64,000 nt of DNA. It comes from Thermoanaerobacter wiegelii Rt8.B1. GTDB lineage: Bacteria > Bacillota > Thermoanaerobacteria > Thermoanaerobacterales > Thermoanaerobacteraceae. The notes beneath the pieces are model-generated. The model saw nothing but the letters and a program-made list of their open reading frames with translations, was not told the origin of the DNA and did no database searches. The DNA lies in NCBI RefSeq assembly GCF_000147695.2, contig NC_015958.1:1032501-1096500 (forward strand), read 5' to 3'. Of the stretch, positions 9,522 through 17,354 are shown one piece after another. Position numbers and translations under genes: made by a program. The stretch's first letter is position 1, and every line of letters begins with the position of its first letter.

Positions 9522-9874
9522 GTGATAGACGGAAAAGATAAGGTGTCTAAAATTTATAAAGTTTTAGAAGACAAAAAAGCTTATGATATAAAGATCTTGT
9601 ATATAGGAGATTTAACGATTGTCGCAGATTATTTTGTTATTGCCACTGGCAGTTCGGATACTCACGTCAAAGCATTGACAGACGAAATTGAAAAAAACTT
9701 ATGGAAGACGGCGTTTTTGTTGATCATATTGAGGGTTACAATTGGGGCAAGTGGATTTTGATGGATTATGGAGATGTAATAGTTCACATATTTCAACAAC
9801 CCGAAAGGGAATTTTATAATTTAGAAAGATTGTGGGCAGATGCAAAGGAAATAGTGCTTGACAACCGCATTTAA
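9522..9874 (+). CDS. rsfS: Ribosomal silencing factor RsfS, frameshifted at an A7 run
   Basis: RsfS binds L14 and blocks subunit joining in starvation. The GTG at 9522 follows GGAGGGTG. The first frame reads VIDGKDKVSKIYKVLEDKKA, then IVADYFVIATGSS and VKALTDEIEK, all typical, but it then changes to unrelated sequence ending at 9761. In another frame the family sequence resumes as LMEDGVFVDHIEGYNWGK, WILMDYGDVIVHIF and REFYNLERLWADA, ending at 9874. The switch lies at seven A residues (9691-9697). Eight A residues would give EIEKKLMEDG and a protein of 117 residues, the normal size. Same lesion type as obg. Confidence 0.92.
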
Positions 9875-9886
9875 GGTATGTATAAT
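9858..9886 (+). promoter_or_regulatory. Consensus promoter inside the end of rsfS, for the YheO-type regulator
   Basis: TTGACA (9858-9863), a 17-bp spacer and TATAAT (9881-9886) match the sigma-A consensus exactly. The -35 lies in the last codons of rsfS, and the predicted start leaves a leader of about 90 nt before the ATG at 9983. Confidence 0.8.
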
Positions 9887-9982
9887 AACGTTAATAAATT
9901 TTTAATGCTGTTATCTCTTGTGTCATTTTTTACTCTCTACCGCATATATTTAATATTGTATGATTAGGGGGATTCAAAGCCA

Positions 9983-10633
9983 ATGGGAACACATCCTATC
10001 TTAAAAAGCATGATCCCAGTACTAGAAGGTATAGCTAATACATTTGGCAAAAATTGCGAAGTGGCATTACATGACTTTTCTTCCCCACAAAATCCTATCA
10101 TTGCGATCATAAATCCCCATGTTACGGGAAGAGAAGTGGGGGCTCCATTGCCTGAGGCTATATTAAAAGTATTGAAATCAGATAATATTGAGAATTTAAT
10201 AAATTATAAAAACAAGAGCAATGATGGAAAAATTTTGAAGTCGTCCGCGATTTTTATAAAAGATGAAAATGGCAAGCCCATTGGGTGCCTTACAATTAAT
10301 ATCGATATTTCAGAATTTATTATGGTGAAAAATACCTTATCAGAATTCTGTGAAGTAGCTGATACTACAGAAGAAAATAGAGAAAGTTATACGGGCAGTG
10401 TAAGTGATGTTTTGGAAAGCATTGTGAATACTACATTAGAGAACTATGGTAAACCTGTAAATTTTATGACAAAAGAAGAAAAGGTTCAGATAGTGAAAAT
10501 GTTAGATGCAAAAGGGACTTTCTTAATAAGGGGCGCTGTGGATTACGTAGCAAAAATACTCTGTGTTTCCAGATATACTATATATAATTATTTGGATGAA
10601 ATAAGGGTAGGAGAGGATTTTGGTAAATATTAG
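9983..10633 (+). CDS. YheO/DauR-type transcriptional regulator (PAS-like domain plus HTH)
   Basis: The 216-residue protein has an N-terminal PAS-like YheO domain (LEGIANTFGKNCEVALHDF, then IINPHVTGREVGAP and an SSAIFIKDENGKPIGCL segment) and a C-terminal helix-turn-helix (FLIRGAVDYVAKILCVSRYT, then IYNYLDEIR). This layout is that of YheO-like regulators and of DauR, the D-arginine catabolism repressor. The ligand is unknown; the PAS-like domain suggests a small molecule. It lies just upstream of the c-di-AMP-riboswitch operon and may regulate it, but that is inferred from position only. Start ATG 9983 after AGGGGGA. Confidence 0.85.
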   Translation: MGTHPILKSMIPVLEGIANTFGKNCEVALHDFSSPQNPIIAIINPHVTGREVGAPLPEAILKVLKSDNIENLINYKNKSNDGKILKSSAIFIKDENGKPIGCLTINIDISEFIMVKNTLSEFCEVADTTEENRESYTGSVSDVLESIVNTTLENYGKPVNFMTKEEKVQIVKMLDAKGTFLIRGAVDYVAKILCVSRYTIYNYLDEIRVGEDFGKY

Positions 10634-10643
10634 TCTGTTTTCC

Positions 10644-10672
10644 TTTACAAATATTTGATTTTATGATATAAT
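10644..10672 (+). promoter_or_regulatory. Promoter of the c-di-AMP-riboswitch operon
   Basis: TTTACA (10644-10649), 17 bp, TATAAT (10667-10672), with an extended TGA before the -10. The start would be about 20 bp upstream of the aptamer. Confidence 0.8.
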
Positions 10673-10700
10673 AAAAATAAATTGAAAATTAAATAAAATG

Positions 10701-10817
10701 CTAAACGCTGAATTCGTAAAGAAGCGGGGGAACCACTTTCTGGGGTGAATCCATCTTTTAAAAGATGGTAGGGTTATCTTTCGACCCGAACCCGTCAGCT
10801 AACCTCGTAAGCGTTGA
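10701..10817 (+). promoter_or_regulatory. ydaO/yuaA c-di-AMP riboswitch aptamer
   Basis: The conserved blocks are in order: GCTGAATTCGTAAAGAAGC, GCGGGGGAACCA, GGGGTGAATCC, a variable hairpin (CATCTTTTAAAAGATG), TAGGGTTATCTTTCGACCCG, and AACCCGTCAGCTAACCTCGT. P1 closes with AACGC (10704-10708) and GCGTT (10811-10815). This is the c-di-AMP class. c-di-AMP binding normally favours the downstream terminator, so high c-di-AMP would switch the operon off. Confidence 0.96.
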
Positions 10818-10837
10818 AAGAGGAGGATGATAGCATT

Positions 10838-10902
10838 GGTGTCTTTTTGGGTTTTTACAGACACCGAAGGTTAAAGCTATAGATTTCCCTCTATAGCTTT
10901 TT
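10838..10902 (+). terminator. Expression platform: hairpin plus intrinsic terminator of the c-di-AMP riboswitch
   Basis: A first hairpin pairs GGTGTCT (10838-10844) with AGACACC (10859-10865). An intrinsic terminator follows: AAAGCTATAGA (10873-10883) pairs perfectly with TCTATAGCTTT (10890-10900), followed by TT. It lies 26 bp before the gene start, as expected for transcriptional control. Confidence 0.85.
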
Positions 10903-10928
10903 CATTTCTTTAAAAGGGGGTAGTAAAA

Positions 10929-12029
10929 ATGAAACAACTCTCTTTTGCAGTAATTGGAGCTGGGAATGGGGGTCAAGCGATAGCGGGGCATCTCGCTTTA
11001 AAAGGCTATAAAGTTAATTTGTACAATAGAACCTATCAAAAATTACTTCCTATTATAGAAAAAGGTGGAATTGAATTAGAAGGAGAAGTAGAAGGGTTTG
11101 GCAAGTTAAATGTGATAACTGATGACATGGAGAAAGCTATTAAAGATGTTGATATAGTTTTAGTTGTAGTTCCTGCTTCTGCACATTATAAAATTGCCGA
11201 AGACATGCTGCCATATCTTAGGGATGGTCAAATAATTGTATTAAACCCTGGGAGAACTGGTGGTGCTTTAGAGTTTCATAATGTTACAAGAAAAAGAGAA
11301 GATTTAGATGTAGTTATTGCAGAAACAGATACTTTTATATACGCCTGCAGGTCTTCCATGGGAAGAGCTAAAATATACAAAATAAAAGAAGTAGTGTCTG
11401 TTGCTGCAATACCTAAAGAAAAAACAGAAATAGTGGTGGAAACACTTAATACTGCATTTTCTCAGTTTATTCCGGCGCAAAATGTTCTTGAAACGAGTCT
11501 TAACAATTTTGGAGCTGTTTTTCATCCCACCCCTACTCTTTTGAATGCAGCGAGAATAGAAACTACTAAAGGGAATTTTGAATATTATCGGGAAGGCATT
11601 TCTCCTTCTGTTGCAAAGATATTGGAAAAAATAGATAATGAGAGAATGATGGTGGCAAAAGCTCTGGGCGTAAATACTATTTCCGCTAAAAGATGGCTAA
11701 AAGAAAGTTATAATGCGGAAGGAGAAAATCTATATGAGGCAATTCAAAATACAAAAGCTTATGTTGGTTTATTAGCTCCTCAAACATTAGATTGTCGTTA
11801 TATATTTGAAGATGTTCCTATGAGTTTAGTGCCTATGTCTTCTATAGGGAAAGAAATAGGCATTAAGACCCCCACTATTGATGCTGTTATACATCTTGCT
11901 TCAGTTATGCACGGAAAAGATTATTGGAAAGTTGGAAGAACGGCTGAAAAGCTTGGCATACAAGGTATGACAGTTGAAGAAATTATAGAATTGGTTGAAG
12001 GGAAAAGAAAGGAGGTAACGATAGCATGA
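10929..12029 (+). CDS. NAD/NADP octopine/nopaline dehydrogenase family protein
   Basis: Members reductively join an amino acid and a 2-oxo acid to form opines, or run the reverse reaction. The N-terminal Rossmann motif AVIGAGNGGQAIAGHLALKG is clear, followed by a C-terminal octopine-dehydrogenase domain with NNFGAVFHPTPTLLNAARIE near residues 193-212. The histidine in FHPTP corresponds to the catalytic histidine of the family. Length (366) is typical. It is the first gene behind the c-di-AMP riboswitch, and its stop overlaps the next start (ATGA), so the two products are likely to work together. The substrates are not evident from the sequence. Confidence 0.85.
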   Translation: MKQLSFAVIGAGNGGQAIAGHLALKGYKVNLYNRTYQKLLPIIEKGGIELEGEVEGFGKLNVITDDMEKAIKDVDIVLVVVPASAHYKIAEDMLPYLRDGQIIVLNPGRTGGALEFHNVTRKREDLDVVIAETDTFIYACRSSMGRAKIYKIKEVVSVAAIPKEKTEIVVETLNTAFSQFIPAQNVLETSLNNFGAVFHPTPTLLNAARIETTKGNFEYYREGISPSVAKILEKIDNERMMVAKALGVNTISAKRWLKESYNAEGENLYEAIQNTKAYVGLLAPQTLDCRYIFEDVPMSLVPMSSIGKEIGIKTPTIDAVIHLASVMHGKDYWKVGRTAEKLGIQGMTVEEIIELVEGKRKEVTIA

Positions 12030-13678
12030 AAAAGTTAATTGTAGCGGCAGCGATAGGTAATTGCGTCCATGTAGCAGGTGTGTATAACTTTTTGAGATTT
12101 GCAGAACAGCAAGGTTATGAGACTGTATTTTTAGGTCCTGCAGTTCCTATTAAAAAATTGATTGAAGCTGTTAAAGAACATAAGCCGGAGATTGTAGGAG
12201 TAAGCTTTAGACTAACTCCTTCAGCTCTTGAAAAACTTTTAGAAGAACTCAAGAGGGAAATAGAAGTAAATAATTTGCAACATATAAAATGGGTATTTGG
12301 AGGGACAGAGCCTACTGCAGAAGTAGCTCGTAAATCAGGAATATTTGCAGCAGTTTTTGATGGTAAAAATGGCGATGAAGCTACAATTAATTTCTTAAGA
12401 GGAGGAAGTTCAAACCATAGACAAAGAGTTTTTGCTGATACATTAATTGTAAGAATAGAGGACAAATTCCCTTATCCTATAATAAGGCATCACTTTGGGC
12501 TTCCTTCATTGGAGGACACTATAGAAGGAGTTAAGAAGATAGCAGAAGCAGAAGTTTTAGATGTAATTTCTATAGCACCAGACCAAAATGCTCAAGAGCA
12601 CTTCTTTGATAAGAAATATGACAAATCTTTGGACGGAGCAGGCGGTGTTCCTATAAGAAAGAAAGAAGACTTAATAAGAATATATGAGGCTTCAAGAAGA
12701 GGTAACTATCCTCTTCTTAGATGTTACAGTGGTACAAATGATGTTTTCAAGATGGCAGAGATGCTTCTAGAGACTATCCATAACGCTTGGGCAGCGATTC
12801 CCCTTTGCTGGTATAATGTATTGGACGGCAGAGGACCAAGGGATGTAAATACTTCCATAAGAGAAAATCAGCAGCTTATGAAATGGCACGCTGAAAAAGG
12901 AGTACCTGTAGAAGTAAACGAAGCACATCATTGGAGCTTGAGAGATGCTCACGACGTAATTGGAGTAACAATGGCTTATCTTGCAGCATATAATGCCAAA
13001 AAGATGGGAGTAAGAGACTATGTAGCTCAGTTTATGTTTAATGTACCTGCTTCTATTTCACCAAAAATGGATTTGGCAAAGATGTTAGCTAAGATAGAAT
13101 TGATAGGAGAATTACAAGATGAAAATTTCAGAGTTATAAGGCAGGCAAGGGCTGGACTTGCAAGTTTCCCTTCCGACCTTTTAGAAGCTAAAGGACAATT
13201 GGCTTCCAGTGCCTATCTCTCCATGGCTATAAAGCCTCATATCTATCATGTGGTAGGCTACTGTGAAGCTCATCATGCTGCAACGCCAGAAGATATAATT
13301 GAAAGCGTTAAAATAGTAAAAGCCGTGATAAAAAACTCTATGTTTGGAATGCCTGATTTGACTCAGGATAAAGAAGTAATTCAAAGAAAAGAACAGTTAA
13401 AGAAAGAGACAAGGATTTTATTGGAAGCGATAAAGAGTTTAGCGCCTCACAGTCCTGATCCACTTTCTGATCCAGACGTATTAGCATTGGCGATAAAGAT
13501 TGGTCTATTAGATGCACCACATCTCAAGGGCAACAAGTATGCAAAAGGAGAATTGCAGACCAAAGTAATAGATGGTGCATGTTATGCTTATGACTATGAG
13601 AAGCATAGAATAATACCTGAAGAAGAAAGGGTAGAAAAGATTTTACGTGAATATGAAAGATTAGTTATAACAGTATAA
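12026..13678 (+). CDS. B12-binding-domain protein with TIM-barrel-like C-terminal part, function unknown
   Basis: The first 140 residues resemble a cobalamin-binding Rossmann domain: NCVHVAG takes the place of DxHxxG (the histidine and glycine are kept, aspartate is replaced by Cys), then LGPAVPIKKLIEAV, VGVSFRLTP (the SxL site) and WVFGGTEPT. Residues about 150-480 contain LLRCYSGTNDVF, NEAHHWSLRDAHDVIG and an alanine-rich barrel-like segment; the layout recalls glutamate-mutase E-type barrels, but I cannot confirm this. The ATG overlaps the upstream opine-dehydrogenase-like gene by 4 bp, and both share the c-di-AMP riboswitch. The reaction is unknown: mutase, methyltransferase or a degenerate relative are possible. 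Confidence 0.6.
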   Translation: MKKLIVAAAIGNCVHVAGVYNFLRFAEQQGYETVFLGPAVPIKKLIEAVKEHKPEIVGVSFRLTPSALEKLLEELKREIEVNNLQHIKWVFGGTEPTAEVARKSGIFAAVFDGKNGDEATINFLRGGSSNHRQRVFADTLIVRIEDKFPYPIIRHHFGLPSLEDTIEGVKKIAEAEVLDVISIAPDQNAQEHFFDKKYDKSLDGAGGVPIRKKEDLIRIYEASRRGNYPLLRCYSGTNDVFKMAEMLLETIHNAWAAIPLCWYNVLDGRGPRDVNTSIRENQQLMKWHAEKGVPVEVNEAHHWSLRDAHDVIGVTMAYLAAYNAKKMGVRDYVAQFMFNVPASISPKMDLAKMLAKIELIGELQDENFRVIRQARAGLASFPSDLLEAKGQLASSAYLSMAIKPHIYHVVGYCEAHHAATPEDIIESVKIVKAVIKNSMFGMPDLTQDKEVIQRKEQLKKETRILLEAIKSLAPHSPDPLSDPDVLALAIKIGLLDAPHLKGNKYAKGELQTKVIDGACYAYDYEKHRIIPEEERVEKILREYERLVITV

Positions 13679-13684
13679 AATTTA

Positions 13685-13716
13685 GGAACGTAAGATCTAT
13701 TCTTACGTTCCTTATT
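13685..13716 (+). terminator. Terminator after the riboswitch operon
   Basis: GGAACGTAAGA (13685-13695) pairs perfectly with TCTTACGTTCC (13701-13711), followed by TTATT. It separates the B12-domain gene from asnB. Confidence 0.8.
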
Positions 13717-13759
13717 CAATTTTCTTTAAATATATATGAAGGGGAGGAATGATAATCAA

Positions 13760-15271
13760 ATGTGTGGATTGGCAGGAATTATAGGAACTGGTGATAAGAG
13801 CAAAGTACAAAGGATGCTTGATAAAATACGACATCGTGGCCCGGATGAGTCAGGTATTTTTGCAGATGAAAATATTACATTAGGCCATAATAGGTTGACG
13901 ATAATTGACCTTTATCATGGACGCCAACCTATAAAAAACGAAGATGGCAGGTATTGGCTTATTTATAATGGAGAAATTTACAATTACCAATTATTGCGTA
14001 AAGAGTTAAAAAACCATATTTTTTCCACAGATACTGATAGCGAAGTAATAATTCATTTGTATGAAGAACTAGGTAAAAATTGTGTTAACTATATTGATGG
14101 AATGTTTGCTTTAGTTATTTATGACTCTAAAAAAAAGACCATATTTATTGCTCGCGATCCGTTAGGAATAAAGCCATTGTATTATGGTAAAACAAAAGAA
14201 GGTTATTTTGCCTTTGCTTCGGAGATTAAAGCACTTCAGGAAGTAACTGATGATATAAATGAATTTCCTAATGGATATATTTATACAACTGAAAACGGAT
14301 TTGAGAGATATTATTCAATTCCACAGGATCCGATGTATTTTGCAGATGTTGATAATATTATTAATGGATTAAGGCTTAGATTAGAGGATTCAGTAAGAAA
14401 AAGGTTGATTGCTGATGTGCCTGTTGGAGTATTTTTAAGTGGCGGATTGGATAGCAGCCTTATAGCAGCAATAGCAGCAAAATACAAAAATCCCCTTCAC
14501 TCATTTGCAGTAGGTGTCGAAGGAAGTAATGACTTAAAGAATGCAAGAGTTGTTGCTGATTATGTAGGTACGATTCACCATGAATTTATTTATACAGAGG
14601 AGGACATAAAAAAAGTTTTACCCGAAGTTATATATCATCTTGAATCCTGTGATCCAGCCTTAGTCAGAAGTGCTGTTGCAACATATTTTGTATCAAAACT
14701 TGCAAGCAATTACGTAAAAGTTGTTCTTTCGGGAGAAGGTGCTGATGAGTTGTTTAGCGGATACCATTACCTCAAAAATTATACAAATCCTTGGAAATTA
14801 CAATCCGAATTAAAATATATAACTCGAAATTTGCATAATACAAATCTTCAAAGAGTTGACAGAATGACAATGGCACATTCCATTGAGGGACGTGTACCGT
14901 TTTTAGATATAGAAGTGTTACGGTACGCATTTAAAATAACACCGTCATTTAAAATTAACGGCCGAGAAAAAACCGAAAAGTGGATACTTAGAAAGCTTGC
15001 AGAAAATTATTTACCAGAATCAATTGTATGGAGAAGAAAAGAAAAATTTGCAATAGGAACTGGTACATCTGAAATATTAAATAAAATAGCCGAATCAGAA
15101 ATTAGTGATGCAGAGTATATAAAAAATAGATTCCTACCTAACGGTTTTGAAATAAAGTCTAAAGAAGAGTTGTATTATTTTAAAATTTTAAAAAGATTTT
15201 TTAATGTTGATTCTTTTATAAAGGACATGGGAAGAAGTAGAAGTCTCAATGACAACCAAATATATGCATAA
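13760..15271 (+). CDS. asnB: Asparagine synthetase (glutamine-hydrolysing)
   Basis: AsnB makes asparagine from aspartate, ATP and glutamine. The start must be ATG 13760, because it places Cys2 (MCGLAGIIG) as the N-terminal glutaminase nucleophile; in-frame sequence reaching back to 13736 would mask it. The class II amidotransferase domain shows RHRGPDESG and YNGEIYNY. The synthetase domain has the PP-loop SGGLDSSLIAA and VVLSGEGADELFSGY. The 503-residue length fits the short bacterial form. It lies between two terminators, so it is probably monocistronic, although no good promoter is seen in the 48 bp before it. It contains one of only two A8 runs I found in the window. Confidence 0.9.
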   Translation: MCGLAGIIGTGDKSKVQRMLDKIRHRGPDESGIFADENITLGHNRLTIIDLYHGRQPIKNEDGRYWLIYNGEIYNYQLLRKELKNHIFSTDTDSEVIIHLYEELGKNCVNYIDGMFALVIYDSKKKTIFIARDPLGIKPLYYGKTKEGYFAFASEIKALQEVTDDINEFPNGYIYTTENGFERYYSIPQDPMYFADVDNIINGLRLRLEDSVRKRLIADVPVGVFLSGGLDSSLIAAIAAKYKNPLHSFAVGVEGSNDLKNARVVADYVGTIHHEFIYTEEDIKKVLPEVIYHLESCDPALVRSAVATYFVSKLASNYVKVVLSGEGADELFSGYHYLKNYTNPWKLQSELKYITRNLHNTNLQRVDRMTMAHSIEGRVPFLDIEVLRYAFKITPSFKINGREKTEKWILRKLAENYLPESIVWRRKEKFAIGTGTSEILNKIAESEISDAEYIKNRFLPNGFEIKSKEELYYFKILKRFFNVDSFIKDMGRSRSLNDNQIYA

Positions 15272-15274
15272 AAA

Positions 15275-15298
15275 GAGGGCATTCTGCCCTTTTTTTAA
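15275..15298. terminator. Bidirectional terminator between asnB and the D,D-carboxypeptidase gene
   Basis: AAAGAGGGC, a 5-nt loop and GCCCTTTTTTT form a compact hairpin flanked by A and T runs, serving the converging asnB (+) and dac (-) genes. Confidence 0.85.
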
Positions 15299-15299
15299 A

Positions 15300-16565
15300 T
15301 CAATATTTTGAGAAAATATATTTCTTTCTATTTCTAATTTTCCGTCTTCTCCAAAGGATAAAAGCTATTCCTAAAATTGCTGTTCCAGTAATGAATCTTA
15401 CAGGGTTAGTATACATTGTATTTTTTACCCCAGAAGATTGTACATCCATATAATAATTTCCCCAAAAGTTTTTATAAACAGATTCGGTTGCAATAAGAGG
15501 ATTTGTGCCTATTTCCTTTTCATTTAAAGTGTATTTAATGTATCCTAAAGTATCTCCTTTATTTATTGGCGCGTTTATGTTTTTGTTTAGTATTATTTGA
15601 GTTTCTATAGAATTTTCTTGCCCTTTAGGGACTTCATAGTAAAAGTCTTCTTTTGCAATAAGAGGAAGTTTAAAGTGAGATTTTCCCAGGTCGATATAAG
15701 TTACTACCTCACCTTTTTCTGTTTTTTTCACTAAAGTAAAGTTTTGAAATCCGTAGTCCAAAAGCTTTATAGTATCTGTCCAGATATTTGTTCCTTGGTC
15801 TCCCATTATGACGGATATAAGTCTGTGGCCGTCTCTTGTTGCAGAAGCTACTAAAACTTGACCTGCTGCAACCGTGTATCCTGTTTTTACTCCATCGGCG
15901 CCTTCATAGTGAAAACTTGAAGGTTTAATTAAGCGATTGCTTAACCATAGATCTCTTACTTTATCAAACTTATTAGTAGGGGGAATTTGATAATGTATTG
16001 TAGTTACTATTTTTCTAAATTCAGGATTTTGCATTGCATACCTTGCTATTAATGCCATATCATAAGGGGTCGAATAATGATTTTCATCAGGAAGACCATT
16101 TGGATTTACAAAATGGCTATCATAAGCTCCAATTTCTTTAGCTTTTTCATTCATCATTTTAGCAAAGTTTTCTATGCTCCCACCAATGTGTTCAGCAATT
16201 GCTATTGCTGCATCATTGGCAGATTCTAACAAAAGCGCATAAAGTAATTGCTCTAACGTAAGTTGTTCACCAGGAGAAAGAAATATGGAATTTCCATCTA
16301 TTTTTGTAACATTATCGCTTGCAGTTACAATATCGTTTAAGTTTCCCTTTTCTATAGCAATAATTGCAGTAAGAATTTTAGTTGTGCTTGCGGGGTACAT
16401 TCTTTTGTGCATATTTTTGTCATACAATACTTGACCTGTTGTAAAATCCATTAAAACTGCAGTTGGGCCTACGATTTCGGGCGGTGGCGGTACGTTAGCG
16501 TATATAGGAGTTATTTGAGCTACTAAAATAAAGAGTGTAAGTAAACAAGCTATTATCTTTTTCAT
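15300..16565 (-). CDS. D-alanyl-D-alanine carboxypeptidase (PBP5/DacF type)
   Basis: This penicillin-binding protein trims pentapeptides of peptidoglycan outside the membrane. A signal peptide covers about residues 1-24. The S11 motifs are PASTTKIL (SxxK), ESANDAAI (SxN) and DGVKTGYT (KTG). A PBP5-type C-terminal beta domain follows, and the end has a hydrophobic helix and basic tail (IAFILWRRRKIRNRKK) for membrane attachment. The ATG at 16565 is chosen over ATG 16571 because of spacing from GGAGG. It is divergent from comEA. DacF-like members act in sporulation, but the exact paralogue is not certain. Confidence 0.9.
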   Translation of the reverse strand: MKKIIACLLTLFILVAQITPIYANVPPPPEIVGPTAVLMDFTTGQVLYDKNMHKRMYPASTTKILTAIIAIEKGNLNDIVTASDNVTKIDGNSIFLSPGEQLTLEQLLYALLLESANDAAIAIAEHIGGSIENFAKMMNEKAKEIGAYDSHFVNPNGLPDENHYSTPYDMALIARYAMQNPEFRKIVTTIHYQIPPTNKFDKVRDLWLSNRLIKPSSFHYEGADGVKTGYTVAAGQVLVASATRDGHRLISVIMGDQGTNIWTDTIKLLDYGFQNFTLVKKTEKGEVVTYIDLGKSHFKLPLIAKEDFYYEVPKGQENSIETQIILNKNINAPINKGDTLGYIKYTLNEKEIGTNPLIATESVYKNFWGNYYMDVQSSGVKNTMYTNPVRFITGTAILGIAFILWRRRKIRNRKKYIFSKY

Positions 16566-16683
16566 TGCCATGCCTCCAATTTATGCTCATACCTAAAGTA
16601 TACCAAAAAAATGTGAAAAATAAAAAGGAATTTTTTAATTCATGTAGAAATAAATAAAGGAAGCTGTAAAAAGAGGTGTTAGT

Positions 16684-17298
16684 ATGCCTTATTTTTCAAA
16701 AAAACAGCAATATGCTATAGTTGTTATATTATGCTTTATATTGGCATTTTCAGGATATGTAATTTACAAAAATTACAAATTAAAAAATGAATTTGTTGTC
16801 AATGCAAGCAATGAGAGTGTGCCAGGGGAAAGAACTGTAGAAAGCGAAGAGAACAAAGAAAAGCCTTTGGAAATAAAAGAAATAAAAGTATATGTGACAG
16901 GATTAGTAAAAAATCCAGGAGTCTACACCATGAAAGAAGGAGAAAGGATTATAGATGCTATAAATAAAGCAGGAGGACCTTTGGAAGAAGCAGACCTTAC
17001 AAATATAAATCTCGCGCAAAAAGTTAAGGATGAACAAATGATAAGAGTTCCAAAAAAGGGTGAAACAAATAATATTTCTCCTACTAGTTCAATACAAAAA
17101 AGCGAAAAAATAAATATAAATACTGCAACTAAAGAAGAATTGCAAACTTTGCCAGGAATAGGACCTGTGACGGCTGAAAGGATAATTGAATTTAGAGAAA
17201 GTAAAGGTTCTTTTAAAAAAATTGAAGACATAATGAATGTTCCTAGAATAGGTCCTAAAATGTTTGAACAGATAAAAGACAAGATTACTGTGGACTAG
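16684..17298 (+). CDS. comEA: Competence protein ComEA
   Basis: ComEA binds incoming DNA at the outer face of the membrane and hands it to ComEC, encoded at 27875 in this window. The 204-residue protein has an N-terminal transmembrane helix (about 9-27), an SLBB domain (IKVYVTGLVKNPGVYTMKEG) and a C-terminal double helix-hairpin-helix (INTATKEELQTLPGIGPVTA, then NVPRIGPKMFEQIK). All elements of the family are present in order. Start ATG 16684 after AAGAGGTG. Confidence 0.94.
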   Translation: MPYFSKKQQYAIVVILCFILAFSGYVIYKNYKLKNEFVVNASNESVPGERTVESEENKEKPLEIKEIKVYVTGLVKNPGVYTMKEGERIIDAINKAGGPLEEADLTNINLAQKVKDEQMIRVPKKGETNNISPTSSIQKSEKININTATKEELQTLPGIGPVTAERIIEFRESKGSFKKIEDIMNVPRIGPKMFEQIKDKITVD

Positions 17299-17354
17299 CT
17301 GATGTTAAACAGTTCCATGTAGAACAAAAAATGCTATATTAAATGAGGGGTTTT

